A DNA stretch of 64,000 bases from Plantago ovata (GCA_028274465.1 CM051455.1:87626871-87690870); one strand, 5' to 3'; shown: positions 43,088 through 54,165, counted from the first letter of the stretch. Translations and numbers: made by a program. Notes: generated from the letters alone by a model not told the origin.

Positions 43088-43306
43088 AATATGGGACGGG
43101 ACCTAGTCCCGTTCCCTACCGTGCCTGCGGTCGCAGGCGCCTGCGGCACAGAGGTAACGGCGCGACGGCTGCAAGCGCGCGGCGCACGGGCGCCTGCGTC
43201 CGCAGGCGCAGGCAGGCGCCGAGTGCCTGCGCCCGCGGGCACGAGCGCCTGCGGCTCTAGGCGCGGGGCGCCGGCGGCCCGCCTGCGTGACGCAGGCGGC
43301 GCTGTC
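43088..43306. repeat. C2 leader, GC-rich palindromic block
   Basis: About 220 bp of very high GC inside AT-rich sequence, built from overlapping GCCTGCG / CGCAGGC words. One perfect case is GCGCCTGCG-TC-CGCAGGCGC near 43190-43210. Open frames here on both strands reflect composition only. Confidence 0.75.
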
Positions 43307-43437
43307 AATTATATATATTCTAAATTTATATAAAAAAACAAAACTTTTGAAAATCGAATTAATCATAGAATCAATTTCATCCACATAAATACAAAATCAT
43401 ACAATATATATACGTATATACGTAATCAATTAACCTA

Positions 43438-43449
43438 GCTCTGATACCA
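43438..43449 (-). other. C2 primer binding site, tRNA-iMet
   Basis: TGGTATCAGAGC on the minus strand, 1 bp from the LTR. It is the standard copia primer site complementary to initiator tRNA-Met. Confidence 0.9.
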
Positions 43450-43450
43450 C

Positions 43451-45532
43451 TGTAAGAAAATACGGTCAGAGTTACCTGTAGGGTACGCAGCGAAATTTCA
43501 AAAAATTTCTTAACATACATGTTAAATGATTACGTATATGCCGTATATATTTAAAGATGTCAACTAGAAGACTAACCTTACTTCCAAAGCAGCTTCCAAG
43601 TCTTCGTAATAATCCTGTGTATCTTCTCCTTCGTCGAAGTCGAAGATATCTACAATACTCTGATTATCTGCAAGACAATAAGCGTTAGTTTCCAGCTCCT
43701 TGAACCTCAACCTTGGTATCCACGGATGAACATCCTATCAGAAGAATGCTAGGATATTCTTTGTGTGACCAAGAAGACAGGGCGGCGGTTTTTCCTCCGG
43801 TGAGGGTGGCGCGCGCGTGGGGCTTATAGAGGAGGGGAGAGTTATTATTTTCTCTAAGAAAACTGGGTATTCAACTCTGTGAATGTCTACTGAACTGTAT
43901 GTCAAAAGCTCTCCAGTAGTCTACTATATATGGTAGTCAATAGAAGCCTAAAGCATAAGCAATTAGACTTCGTAAAGGAATAAGAATATAATTCTTATCG
44001 CACTAGGAAACCAATATCAAGTCTAGATTCATTCCCAATCAAATTAAAACTCAATCAGGAAAATCTAACTTATCCCTTGGACTTCTAATAGAGGAAGGAG
44101 TCGAACTCCTTCCCCTATCCCGTCTACGCACGCGTGCGCGCTCTCCCAGGGGTAATAGGTGGGTCCCGATTTTGGGACACACTTATAGTTCTAAGGGAAT
44201 TCAAACTCCAAGTAGATTTTGCCCATGTGCATATGTTAATCATATCCTTTCAAATCAAACCTCTATTATATTTCCAAAATATAATCTTTAATTGTATTTA
44301 CATAAAATACAATTAATCAGCCAATTCAATTAATAATTCCAAATTATTAATTGAGCCAATATATATTATAATTAATTCAAAATCAATTATAATCCATCAA
44401 TCACAATTAATTCCAAATTAATTGCGATTCCATCTTCAAGGATATTCTGATAAGCTGAATCACCACATAGTGTGAGCCATAGGGCCTCATTGTATTAAGC
44501 AAGTCCTAGACTGGGCAAAATGAAATTCCTAGACGGTTCCATTTGCAATATTAATACATGAGAATGTTTGAGAGGTTTCTCAAAGCAAACCCTTTCGTTG
44601 CGAAGTCTGTTGCGCTCAACGCGGTGATGGTAACGTCCCTTCATCTGACTGACTCGAATGCATCTAGGATCGATGATGTGTCTATCCCAATAATACATCC
44701 ACTGGCGTCTCAGGGAGTTGCTTGGTTACTAAGATATACTTATGACCATAATAATATATCGATGCACTGGCCAGTGAGTTTACCAACACAACTATGAAGA
44801 CTATGAGCAGTACTCTACTGTGCTACACATGAGAGATGAATCCTTCACAGAAACACTTATCATCCCCGTTTGTATGTAGCCATACTCCTGGATCGTGTCT
44901 TAGGTCAACAGCTTATTCAGAGCTGACATCGACGGGTCCACCAAGGATATGGGGCAACAAATGTGATGATAAAGTCCTGTAAGTCCAAAGGACGGCTGAC
45001 ATCACTTCGACAACTTACCGGTTCCCATAGACACTTTGGTGTAGAGTATACATCGATTGGAGTATCCGGTGGGTACTTCCATTGTTCGATAATCGTTCTT
45101 CGAACAACTATGCGCAGTTATGGGAACGTTTCTCGATTGTCCAACAATCCGTTCTGTGGCCGTGGGATCGGCTCACACTTGCTCCAACAAGTATAACCTC
45201 CACGCATACTAGTCTCATCTGGTTCATTCAGACCCCCACATCCGAGATGAACCTCGACTAGGGAGAGTTTGAGATAGATGATAACTCACATAGCTCCCAC
45301 TATCTGTGTGATCGGTCATCTATCCGAGGGGACATGTTTAATATCAATACAGACAGAAATAGAGATATGACATGCTGCATGCCTGGTGTAATATAAATAT
45401 GAAAGCGATACTCAATAGTAAAACAACAAACATATATTATATTACCGTTGACATGTGTAATAATACATATATGCCCTATATAAGGGCTCCATGCCCTTAA
45501 TAAGGACTGTCTCTAGGACATATACACTATGA
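43451..45532 (-). repeat. C2 5' LTR
   Basis: 2082 bp. On the plus strand it runs TGTAAGAAAATACGG...CACTATGA and is followed by AATTC (45533-45537). From the position matching 36536 to the end it is identical by eye to the solo LTR. Confidence 0.88.
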
Positions 45533-46086
45533 AATTCATAGCTAGGGTTTATATTGTGCAGATTGAGTTTCTGAATCTTTTACTTGTATAATTGTTTTAT
45601 TCGATTCTTTGATCCGACTAAGCCGAATATCTTCGTATAAAAGTGTTAGAAACACTAGGACAATTCAAGGTCATCGATTCAATATTTATAATTATCAACT
45701 ACTGCTTGAACTAAGCCTGACAACCTTAGCCAAGTATTAGTATAGATAGTAAGCTTTCAAAATACATGTCTAAAATCTGTCTTTTGGTGTTTGTTAACTC
45801 GAATTACTTTTAAAGAAGTATGTGTTGCACTTTAATGCATAATTAGAACCCGATGCTTAGAATGAGCATTACTATCACCCGCTCTCGTTATATATTGTTG
45901 AGTTAAGCTAAGTTGAATTTGTTTTCTGAATTTATAATAGTTATTGTAGTTAAAGATAGTTAAGTCCCTAGAGATTGACACTCGAGGTCATCTTACCTCT
46001 GCACTACGTGTTTTGTGTAGTTTTGAGTTGCCCTTTGGCTAAAATAAATGTATTTGATTGTTCGAGTCTGACAATCTCGTTCATCA
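45533..46086 (+). repeat. G3 3' LTR, right part, second copy
   Basis: Ends GTTCATCA at 46086 and is followed by ATCAT (46087-46091), the G3 target duplication. This is the original right end of G3; 36974-37527 is the duplicate. Confidence 0.88.
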
Positions 46087-47769
46087 ATCATGAATCTGTA
46101 GACTATTCTGTAAAGCTCTTTGGTAATCTTCATCCATTTCTTCTTCTTCTCCAAGGTTTGGATCAGTGACCTTAGCTTCGAGTAATGCTAACTCAGCATC
46201 AGAAAACTTAGCTTTGCCTTTGTGCATTTTAGCACGCTTTCTGCCGTACTCTTTTTCAGTTTTAGCAACTTGTTCAGTTGCTGGAGTACTTATCTCAGCA
46301 GGAGCAGGAGTAGATTCTTGATGCTGACTGGGAGTTTGGTCAGCTTGCTGATTCTCAGTGTTTTGATTTTCATTATCAGCAACTGTCATTTTTACTCGCC
46401 AGCATCAGGACTAGGACCTTGATTATCATCATCATCGTCCTTGTTGTCCTTAGAATCTTTGGATTCATCATCACTTGTGTCTTTAGGAATATTTTCATCC
46501 TCTTCTTCTTCATCATCGTCCGTCAGTATGACTAACTCGAGATGTTTGTACATTGCAGCACTTGTAACTTCCTCTTCTTCATTGATTTTGTGGGGATCAG
46601 CCACCACGGGTACAAAGGAACCCTTGAGCATCACAGCTTGTTCAACTGGAGAGGTACTCTTGAACTTTGCTTTCATATTCTCTCTAATTGTAGCAATCAG
46701 ACTTGAACTCATTTGCTGAGAATATGTGAGTTGTTCTGGAAGTACTGAGTGTATAAACGTCTCAAGTTTTAGTAGAGAGATTCTTTTTTTCTCATTGGAC
46801 AGATCGATGTGAAGATCGGAAAAATCCATCCTTCTATACCTTTGCCAGTTGCTGACAGACTTAGCTAATATGGTCAAGGTATTCTTTTTGAAGTTTATGT
46901 ATAGTTCTTCAGAACTAACTTCAAGATCTTCTGTGATGTGAACCACTTCATCGTTCTCCTTTTGAGCCTGAATAAGAGTAAATTTAATTTCGGGAAAGTT
47001 TTGGAAAATAGTTTTAGAGTCTTAAACTGTAACATGATTTACCTGCTGACTTTCAGCAAGCTCATGTTGCACACTAAGTTGTGCTGGTACTATTTCCATT
47101 GCTTCAGGAGCTGTGGCAGCATCCTTGAATTGTTCATCCTGAAATAATTTTATATTAGATACAAGTACCAAGTCTTCAAACTTAGTAGATTTACCAAAAA
47201 ATTTATCTACCTGCTGAACAGGAGTTGTGGATTCTGGTGCAGAATTTTCAGCAATCTTCTGACTTGTATCTTGAGAAGTCTGTAAAGAAACAATTATATT
47301 AGCTAAAGATAAAGTTTTAGATAGTGAAGTTTTGCTTATATCTGAGTAAAGTACCTGCTGAAGAAGGGCAGGTGGTGACTCAGTCCTTTCAGCAATGATA
47401 GCAGCTTAATTATCTGGGACTTGTTCTTCAACAGACTTCTTTTCTTGCTCTAACTGAGAAGGATGTGCAGATTCAGCAATCTTCCTTGTCTCTGAATTGA
47501 CAAGTTGAGCAGAGACATCTTGACCTCTAAGTTCACTACTTGTCATGAACAGGTCTACTGACTTATTGGAGTTGTCATCAATCTCCAAGTCCATTTGCTG
47601 GCTTAGGTCAGTCAGCACCAGTTGAACATTGTCAATAGAAGTCATCGGTGAACTAGGTCTTATATTCTCAGCATCTTGAGATGCGTCGTCAAATACTGTC
47701 TCTTGTTGTGTTTCAGTAACTTCTGGGACTTGAACCATTGCAGTTTCAGCATCTGGTTCTTCAGCAATT
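46087..47769 (-). pseudogene. C1 ORF3 central part with three short introns
   Basis: Minus-strand coding pieces 47769-47355, 47279-47211, 47138-47043, 46967-46392 and 46389-46087. They are separated by GT...AG introns 47280-47354 (75 bp), 47139-47210 (72 bp) and 46968-47042 (75 bp). All three introns follow CAG-CAG codons and are phase 0. Breaks: a TAA at 47406-47408, one extra A in the A-run just after the last intron, and a frame change at 46390. The protein is rich in Glu, Gln, Ser and Thr, with a long acidic run (about 46400-46520). I recognise no enzyme domain, signal peptide or membrane segment. It is the middle of the post-pol ORF, between the G3 and G4 insertions. Splicing would give a separate mRNA for this ORF. 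Confidence 0.7.
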
Positions 47770-48525
47770 TCCTGGGAGTTCCATAGCTTAGGGGATACTT
47801 TTTCATAGCAGTTTGGAGGTCGTAGGACCACAATCATCCGGATATTGACAACCTTCGGTAACTTTGTATCTTACAACTTTTAACTACTTATTTTATATTC
47901 TTTCAATATGTTTTCTTATATGATTGCTATTGATTGCATGCCTATGAGTAGCTAAATTTATCGTTGGTGGTAGTATGTGAATTCTTAACGAGGGAAGATA
48001 ATCATGCTAATGGCTATATCGCGCATTATACTCCGTGTCATTGCTTTATTTCGTTGATGAGTGGAAACCAAAGTTCTCGTATGTTGTATTGATCATTATG
48101 CACACTTGGACACTTGTCGGCCAATCAGACTAAATTATCTTCGTAGTGTTGAATGATTACGGAACACAATAGGACGTTAGTTGTTGACAGGTCAAACCCA
48201 TACTATCTTCGTAGTGCATAATACTTACAACAGGACCCAGGATTCATTCAAAGATCTCTATGCAAGATCGAGGAATTTATGCATGATTATCGACCCATTA
48301 TGTCAAGAAGGACCATATTATCACCAACCTCCATTATCTGCTTGAAAACCCCTATTGCTTTCTATCTGCTGTTTTATATTTTCTTGTTAAATAGATAAAG
48401 CTAGTTATAGTCCTGAGAGAACGACACTCGAGTCATTCTGCTACTACACTACGGTTTTCGTTGTAGTTGTGGATTGCCTTTGGCTAAATAACAAATTTAT
48501 TTGATTGAATCTGACACGTTCATCA
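47770..48525 (+). repeat. G4 5' LTR, truncated
   Basis: Matches 54570-55324 of the 3' LTR. The promoter box and TATA region are absent, so this copy has probably lost its own promoter. Confidence 0.88.
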
Positions 48526-48528
48526 AAT

Positions 48529-48546
48529 TGGCGTCGTTGCCGGGGA
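48529..48546 (+). other. G4 primer binding site, tRNA-Asp type
   Basis: TGGCGTCGTTGCCGGGGA, one mismatch to the tRNA-Asp complement. Confidence 0.88.
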
Positions 48547-48686
48547 CTATACTCCTTTTTTCTGTTTAATTTGTTTTATTTACAGCTTTAGATTCCTAAT
48601 TCTATTAGTTTTAGTTTTCCTTTTTAATCTCTCTATGCTTTCCTATTTGTTTCTAATCTCTTTACCTAGTCTGTCACAGATAGTGT

Positions 48687-50774
48687 ATGCCGCATACACG
48701 TTCTGCAGGAACACCTCTTGCTAATTCAATTGTTGAGATCGATAGAGTCTACCACCAGAGAAGGCGACTACTGGAAAGGCGCGCACTAGAGGAAATAGAG
48801 GAAACCGATTTCTCTGAATCTCTAATTAGTCTATTCAAGGAAATCGACGGAATGGCAGAAGCTAGACCACTGAAGGCATGGGTACAACCCACCAAGGATC
48901 GTATGAGGGGACCGGCGATTGTTCTTTCGCCTGCAACCCGAGATCTGGAAATCAAGAACCACGCATTCCAACAACTTCCGAGGTTCTATGGCTTATCAAG
49001 GGAGGATGTGATGGGGTACTTGAACGATATCGATGATTTCGTCAACCAACTCTCACGACCCGGAGCTGACATAACCACGGATGAATTAAGGATGAAGGTT
49101 TTTGCGATGGGACTTGGCGACAGAGCCAATTCATGGCTGAGCTCTCTTCCAGCAGGCTCGCTGGACACTTGGGAAAAGGTTTTTTCAGCTTTCATGGAGA
49201 AATACTTCCCACGCACTCTGACTACCGCGCTTAAAGTGCAAATCACTGGATTCAAGCAAGACTATGATGAGACCATCTTCACCGCGTTCGAGAGGTTCCA
49301 AGATCTCACGAACAAGTGCCCTCACCATGGTTTTGAACTCTCCGACCTAGTCCAACACTTCTACAATGGACTAACCTTCGAGAACCAACAAGTAGTGGAT
49401 TTCCAATGCCGAGGCAATATTTGGGAAGAAATCGCAGAAGCCGTCTGGGCTGTTTTCGAAAGGCTTGCTAAGGGTTCGCAGTTCAAGGACCCAAGGGCAA
49501 TGGTTAGGAGACGTGGACCTGAAGCTCCACCAACTCAAGAAGCCCCTATGTACAGGGGGAATGGGGATCAATTCGAGTGCTTTACCAACGAATTGAAGCA
49601 AGTCCTCAAGAGCGCCACCGGGACAACTGTTTCGAACGAAGTATGCCGAATATGCAAGAACTATGGGCATGGAGCTCATATGTGTAGATCGGAGTTGGCA
49701 TACAATGATAGCAACTGGGCTCGAGGAGGAGAAGAAGAAGCTTTTGCTACGGAGTTTGGTAATCAAGAAGTTAGCTACGGACAAGACGGTAGGAATCCTC
49801 GAGGTGGATTCTGGAGAAGAGGATACCGTAACAATCAACGATATGCACCGGCTAACCAAACTTATGGACATAACCAAGACCGTAGTAGGCTGAACTATGG
49901 TAATGATCACTGCGAAAACCCCGCTCCGAAAGAGCCACCGAAGTCGAAGACGGCTCTACTGATGGAGAACTTGCAGAAGATGGTCGATCACACACAAAGT
50001 TTTCTCAAACGGTATGAAGAAGATTCTGAGAAGACTAGGGCAAGGCTTGATAAGTTGGAAGAGAGCACTAGGCTTGCCCATCAAAAGATGCAAGAGTTGA
50101 TCGACCGAAGAGCAAGTATGGAACAAGGCAACACTGAGAAGGTCGTTAGGTGCGACTGTTGCATGAAGGAAGAACTTCTACAGGCTGAGGAAGAAGAGGA
50201 GGACCTTGGTTCTGACGCAAGTGATGAGGAGCAAGAGGATCCCGAACCACTCCCTAAAAGTTTCGATGTTAAGGTAGGGATTGGTTAGCTTGAAGATGTC
50301 CGTGCCACACTAGACACGGGATCCTACTCAAACATAATTCCCTTGAATGTGTTTGAAAAGAGTAACCTTGGAAAACTATCTGAGGAAAGGGCTATTGTGC
50401 GACTAGCGGATGGATCATTTATGAGACCCGAAGGAGTTGTGAAAAATGTGTTGGTCAAGATTGGTGAAGCATCTATATACACCAATTTCGTAGTTATGCC
50501 GGCGTCTGCACCTGGAACGGGGGATGTCATACTCTTAGGGCAAACATTCTTGACCAAGCTACGCTCGGTGATGGATATCTACCAAAGAACTTGCACCATC
50601 GAAGTAAATGGCAAGCAACACGTGTTGCAAGCCATACCCGATCCACCTGAACCGCCTGACATTATTACTCACTACTGTGGTCTTGCAGCCTATATTCTTT
50701 CTTATTCACAGGTTCGTGGCATGGAAAGGAGATCAATGAAGGGGAAGGCTAGTACCCGCAAAAAGAAGAGATAG
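48687..50774 (+). pseudogene. G4 gag-protease, single frame with one in-frame TAG
   Basis: The best preserved of the three gag-protease genes: 2088 bp in one frame, ATG 48687, with TAG at 50286-50288 between GAG and protease. The GAG core spans residues about 85-270 (FYGLSREDVMGYL, MKVFAMGLGDRANSWL, CPHHGFELSDLVQHF). The zinc knuckle is VCRICKNYGHGAHMC (CX2CX4HX4C, near 49650). An Asn/Arg/Gly-rich stretch, a coiled coil (RYEEDSEKTRARLDKLEEST) and an acidic linker follow. The protease starts just after the TAG with LDTGSYSNIIPLNVFE, keeping the catalytic DTG, then RLADGSF and VILLGQTF. The TAG may be a mutation; G1 reads Gly at the same place. Apart from it the proteins look intact. Confidence 0.85.
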
Positions 50775-51716
50775 GTGCAGACAGGAGTCGAGTCAAAGAC
50801 TTTAAACAATGACGCTATCCGGGAGGCAACCCGGAATTTTTTATCGCTTTCTTTACTGCTTTTCTGCATGCATTCACTCTTGAACTATTTGCTTCTCATA
50901 TGCGAATTTGTTCATATCTGTGTCATATATGCTTTTGTTTGAGTGAGATTTTTCGAGTGGTTTTTTGAAAAAAATTGGTTTCGGGATTTTAAACCGCATT
51001 TTCTGACATCAGGACCCGTCTCCCCGCATTGGAGAGCACGGGGCGAACCGCCCCACAGTCCCAGATCTTAAAAAACGCGGATTTCAACCCCAAAACCATA
51101 TTTTCTTCATTCATCTTCATCCATACTCCCAAAAAACCCGAAAAGTGCGATTTTGCTTCTAAATCTTCATAACTTCTTCATTTCTTGACCAAATTGAGTG
51201 TTCTTTAGCTTAATTCGAAGCCTATAACACGATCTATCATCCTATCCGAACAGATTTCATCCTAATTCATTAGATTTGCAGATCTGAGGTATCATCCTTA
51301 GAACCCTAAATTTCAAATTTGGGGGTTTTCTATTTTGAGCTGCAATTATGTTTATTTGATGCATGGGTATGTTGTTTGTGTGATTAGACATGTTATTTAT
51401 TATCAATTGCATGCTCAATTTTGCTTGGATTGTTGATTTAGGTATTTTGCTGCTAGATGATATATCATGTTCTGCAATATGTCTTTATCTTTTGATTCTT
51501 GCATATGAATGTGTTTATTGGTGTATTGTTGGTGGATTTGACATTAGAATGCTTAATTGTTGAGTATGAGGGATTATGTTGGTAGAATTTTTTGCGCTGC
51601 TATGGTATGAATTGAGCCTTGTTATCAAGGATATTGGTTGTCTAGTGAGAGCATGTTGTGATGTATTGCATGTAGTAGTTACGTTGGTATGTTGCATGAT
51701 GAAGAAGCTAGGCTAG

Positions 51717-52680
51717 ACATTGCGGTTTGGGGAGTTTGACTGCTGATTCTATCACTCGTATTTTTCACTTTTACTCTAGCATATATTTAAGTCTATTTTG
51801 TGTCATACGAGGTGCTAATAGCTGTTTGTAGGTACCAAACCAAGGGAAGGGAGCATTCCCGTATGATTGATTTGAAGAATCATGTCAAGGAAGGCGATCT
51901 CGCTAGATGTGCGTTCGAGCCAAGGGGTTTTGCAACAACGTCGTGGATTATCCGTGAGGAAGAGCTAGAGTACACCTGGAGTAAGGACTCCTATGCCTAT
52001 TCATGCACCACCGAAGGGACAGAAACCGTTATTACATCTTCACTCCATCACGAGGACTGCAGAGTTCGAGTGAACTGGAAGGCACCGGGACATTCTCGCA
52101 GCGACGGATTTGATCTTGAGTTCGCAGTTGCTAGAAGGATCCGAAGCGCTAGCTTGGTTCCAAAACATAATGACATGGGTACTCAGCACCTTGTTGGGGT
52201 GCCCCTTGCCTGCCTCTAAAGGGAGCATAACATTGATATTGGGAGCATCAACTGTAGAGAATATGGACAAAATTGGAGAAAAAGGTAGAGGACTCCTGAG
52301 TATCCGAGAAGCTGCCTGAAACCTTCCCGTGGAGTAAACCGTTGAAGGGCGAGGTCCTGATACCACTGCCCTTTCCCCTTCAACAGTTCACATCCTATTG
52401 GAGGGCTACATGATGGAGAATTCCCTAAAAGCGACGGCTAATCTTGAGAATTCAGCCTGCCACTTCAACTCTACTAGTGAGGATGTGCGTGAAAGTAGTG
52501 ACAATGAAGGCCATACGGCCAATGATGATACTGACTGAGGAGTTGCTCCTGTACGTCCCATAATTGAAACTACCGAGCGTACCCGAAGACCTGATGACTC
52601 CCTATCAAACTCCCGGAGGAGGCCCAATAACTCAAGAACAGCATACTCAGCCGACCGAGGCCAAACCATGGGGTAACATC
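51717..52680 (+). other. Unexplained segment in G4, LTR-start-like at its left end
   Basis: It begins GGTTTGGGGAGTTTGACTGC, which looks like a polypurine tract joined to an LTR start. A TTTTTCACTTTTACTC phrase and a GTGTCATACGAGG region follow in the order of the LTR 5' ends of this superfamily. Weak open frames are present (51800-52219, then another frame to about 52680) but none resembles a protein I know. It could be an LTR fragment of another family or a decayed second ORF; I cannot decide. Confidence 0.3.
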
Positions 52681-52713
52681 TAGTATCACATCTTATTATC
52701 TCATTTCCTTACT

Positions 52714-52750
52714 GCTAGGGACAAGCGTTAATTTCATGAGGGGGATGGGA
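52714..52750 (+). other. G4 internal hairpin plus polypurine module
   Basis: GCTAGGGACAAGC, then ATGAGGGGGATGGGATT. A decayed counterpart of the internal modules in G1-G3. Confidence 0.5.
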
Positions 52751-53243
52751 TTTAAGTGATTTGATGTTGTTAGTTTGGAGCTTGGCATTGGTAGGATGAG
52801 TATAGTACCTCGCATGCTTTATCATTTGCATTTGCACGTTTACTGCTTTCTTATATTTTTTAGGTTGCATTCATCCTAGGATAGTCCTGCATGTTTTGTA
52901 TGGAGTCTATTGCCGAATTTTTTGAACTTTTTTATTGGGTAGATCAACTAGCTATGCCATTAATCGTATGCTTCATTTCTATGAATTTGTTTGAGGTTTT
53001 TCTCGCTTGACTTGTCACATTTATGTATTGCACTTAGTTAAGCATGGTAGTCTCGACATCACTTAGTGGTGTTTTCTCTACTGCGGTTCACGAAGGCCTT
53101 TATAATAGGATGATGCATGTTAGGGTCTTATGGTTGTTTTCCCGAGTAATTATGTACCTAAGAGGCAACAAGTCTTCACCATGCTTTGAGATTGCTAAAT
53201 GCCTAGGAAGGAGGTAGTGTGAGGTTGTGTGATCCTTTGTTTA

Positions 53244-53374
53244 TAACCCATTCTTCCGAATAGGATTGGGGAGGGGGTTACACCATCATAGACTTGTTTC
53301 TGTTTTTCATTTTTCGTATTGTGATTTTCCTTTTTCGTAAAATTTAAACTCCAACCTATTCTTTCGAATAGGTT
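53244..53374 (+). repeat. G4 two AACCTATTC hairpins with G-rich tails
   Basis: 53244-53267 (arms with two changes) and 53353-53374 (arms AACCTATTC and GAATAGGTT), each followed by TTGGGGA. Confidence 0.82.
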
Positions 53375-53427
53375 TGGGGAAGTCGTGTGAGTCATTTTAT
53401 TTCTCTTTTTGTTATGCTACTGCTGGC

Positions 53428-53524
53428 TAGAAAAAAAATCGAAAAAAAGAAAGAAAAATTCCAGAAAAAAAAAGAGAAAAAGAAAAAAATAATCTGGAAA
53501 AGAAAAAAAGAAAAAAAGAGAAGA
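53428..53524 (+). repeat. G4 A-rich polypurine tract
   Basis: A/G-rich, preceded by CTGCTGGCTAG and followed by AGACCCCAAAAAACC...AAGAAGGGTCC, as in G2 and G3. Confidence 0.78.
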
Positions 53525-54130
53525 CCCCAAAAAACCAAAGAAGGGTCCAAAAATAAAGCCAAATAGCAGTTTAGCAAGGTTTGAGTCTTTTCCATTTTTC
53601 GTATTGTTCGTATTCGTGTTTTTCTATTTTTTATCTTTTTTGTCTTGAGTGTCATCGGTTCTAGACCACCCTCGTCCTGCCATTCAGGAAATGGTGAATA
53701 GCTTAAGACTTTACTTGAGAGATGGGTAGAATAGGGGAGTGTTATCTTTTATAGGGAACCCTCCTTCGTTTGATGAGAGCCAGTACTGGTTCGACCTCTT
53801 TTGAGGGAAAGTCTTAACATGGTGGAACAGCAGTAAGTCCTCAGTTTCATAGGCACGGGGCAACCATTCGTATCTTAGCATGCATCATTACGTCGTCACT
53901 GACTAGGTCCAGGTAGAGAATGTTACGAGAGACTATCTTGTCTTGACATAAGTGCTTATGTGGATGTGTATAAGTCAATCGAGGTATTCTTCAACCTATA
54001 TTCATGCTTTGATTTATATGGTTTTTGTTCATATGTTATTTGGTAGATTCAGTAATTTAGTTCATTTTATTTGGCATGAAACTCCATTTTTGAGTCTTGC
54101 ATGTTTTTTGTATTAGAGTCAAGCTTAGTT

Positions 54131-54165
54131 GCTTGAGGACAAGCAAAGGTTCGGTTTGGGGAGTT
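54131..54165 (+). other. G4 terminal hairpin plus polypurine tract
   Basis: GCTTGAGGACAAGC (54131-54144), then GTTCGGTTTGGGGAGTT (54149-54165), next to the LTR. Confidence 0.82.

Larger units (their letters stand above)
41930..43437 (-). other. C2 5' leader, non-coding
   Basis: About 1.5 kb between primer site and gag. It holds a four-unit tandem hairpin repeat (42443-42612) and a GC-rich structured block (43088-43306). The rest is AT-rich with no ORF I can support. Confidence 0.65.
37540..45532 (-). mobile_element. C2: degenerate Ty1/copia element, 3' LTR truncated
   Basis: Minus strand: 5' LTR 43451-45532 (2082 bp), primer site 43438-43449, leader, gag-pol 41929-37705, polypurine tract and a 3' LTR fragment of only about 150 bp (37540-37690). 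Domain order gag-protease-integrase-RT-RNase H is copia. The tRNA-iMet primer site and 2-kb LTRs separate it from C1. The truncation comes from the duplication junction at 37533-37541. Confidence 0.88.
28953..46086 (+). mobile_element. G3: LTR retrotransposon with a GAG-like remnant; carries a MITE and copia C2
   Basis: The 5' LTR is 28953-30468, the tRNA-Asp primer site 30472-30489 and the GAG-like ORF 30812-31738. The 3' LTR starts at 33919 and is split by C2; its right part occurs twice (36974-37527 and 45533-46086). Target duplication ATCAT is at 28948-28952 and 46087-46091. No protease, RT or integrase domain is visible. Confidence 0.9.
50775..54165 (+). other. G4 3' non-coding region
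   Basis: No gene I can support. It holds one palindromic box GGGGCGAACCGCCCC (about 51044-51058), leader-like sequence similar to that before G2 ORF2 (51290-51400), an unexplained insert-like stretch (51717-52680), an internal polypurine module (52714-52750), two AACCTATTC hairpins (53244-53374), an A-rich polypurine tract (53428-53524), the conserved 3' block (53655-53935), and terminal hairpin plus polypurine tract (54131-54165). Confidence 0.65.

Noticed and set aside
43084-43384. Ala/Arg/Pro-rich ORFs on both strands of the GC-rich block
   Set aside because: Open frames on both strands are expected from the GC-rich repeats; no start or domain.
51800-52219. 139-codon ORF as a gene
   Set aside because: No recognisable domain, no support for its start, and it lies in the unexplained stretch of G4; left as part of that region.
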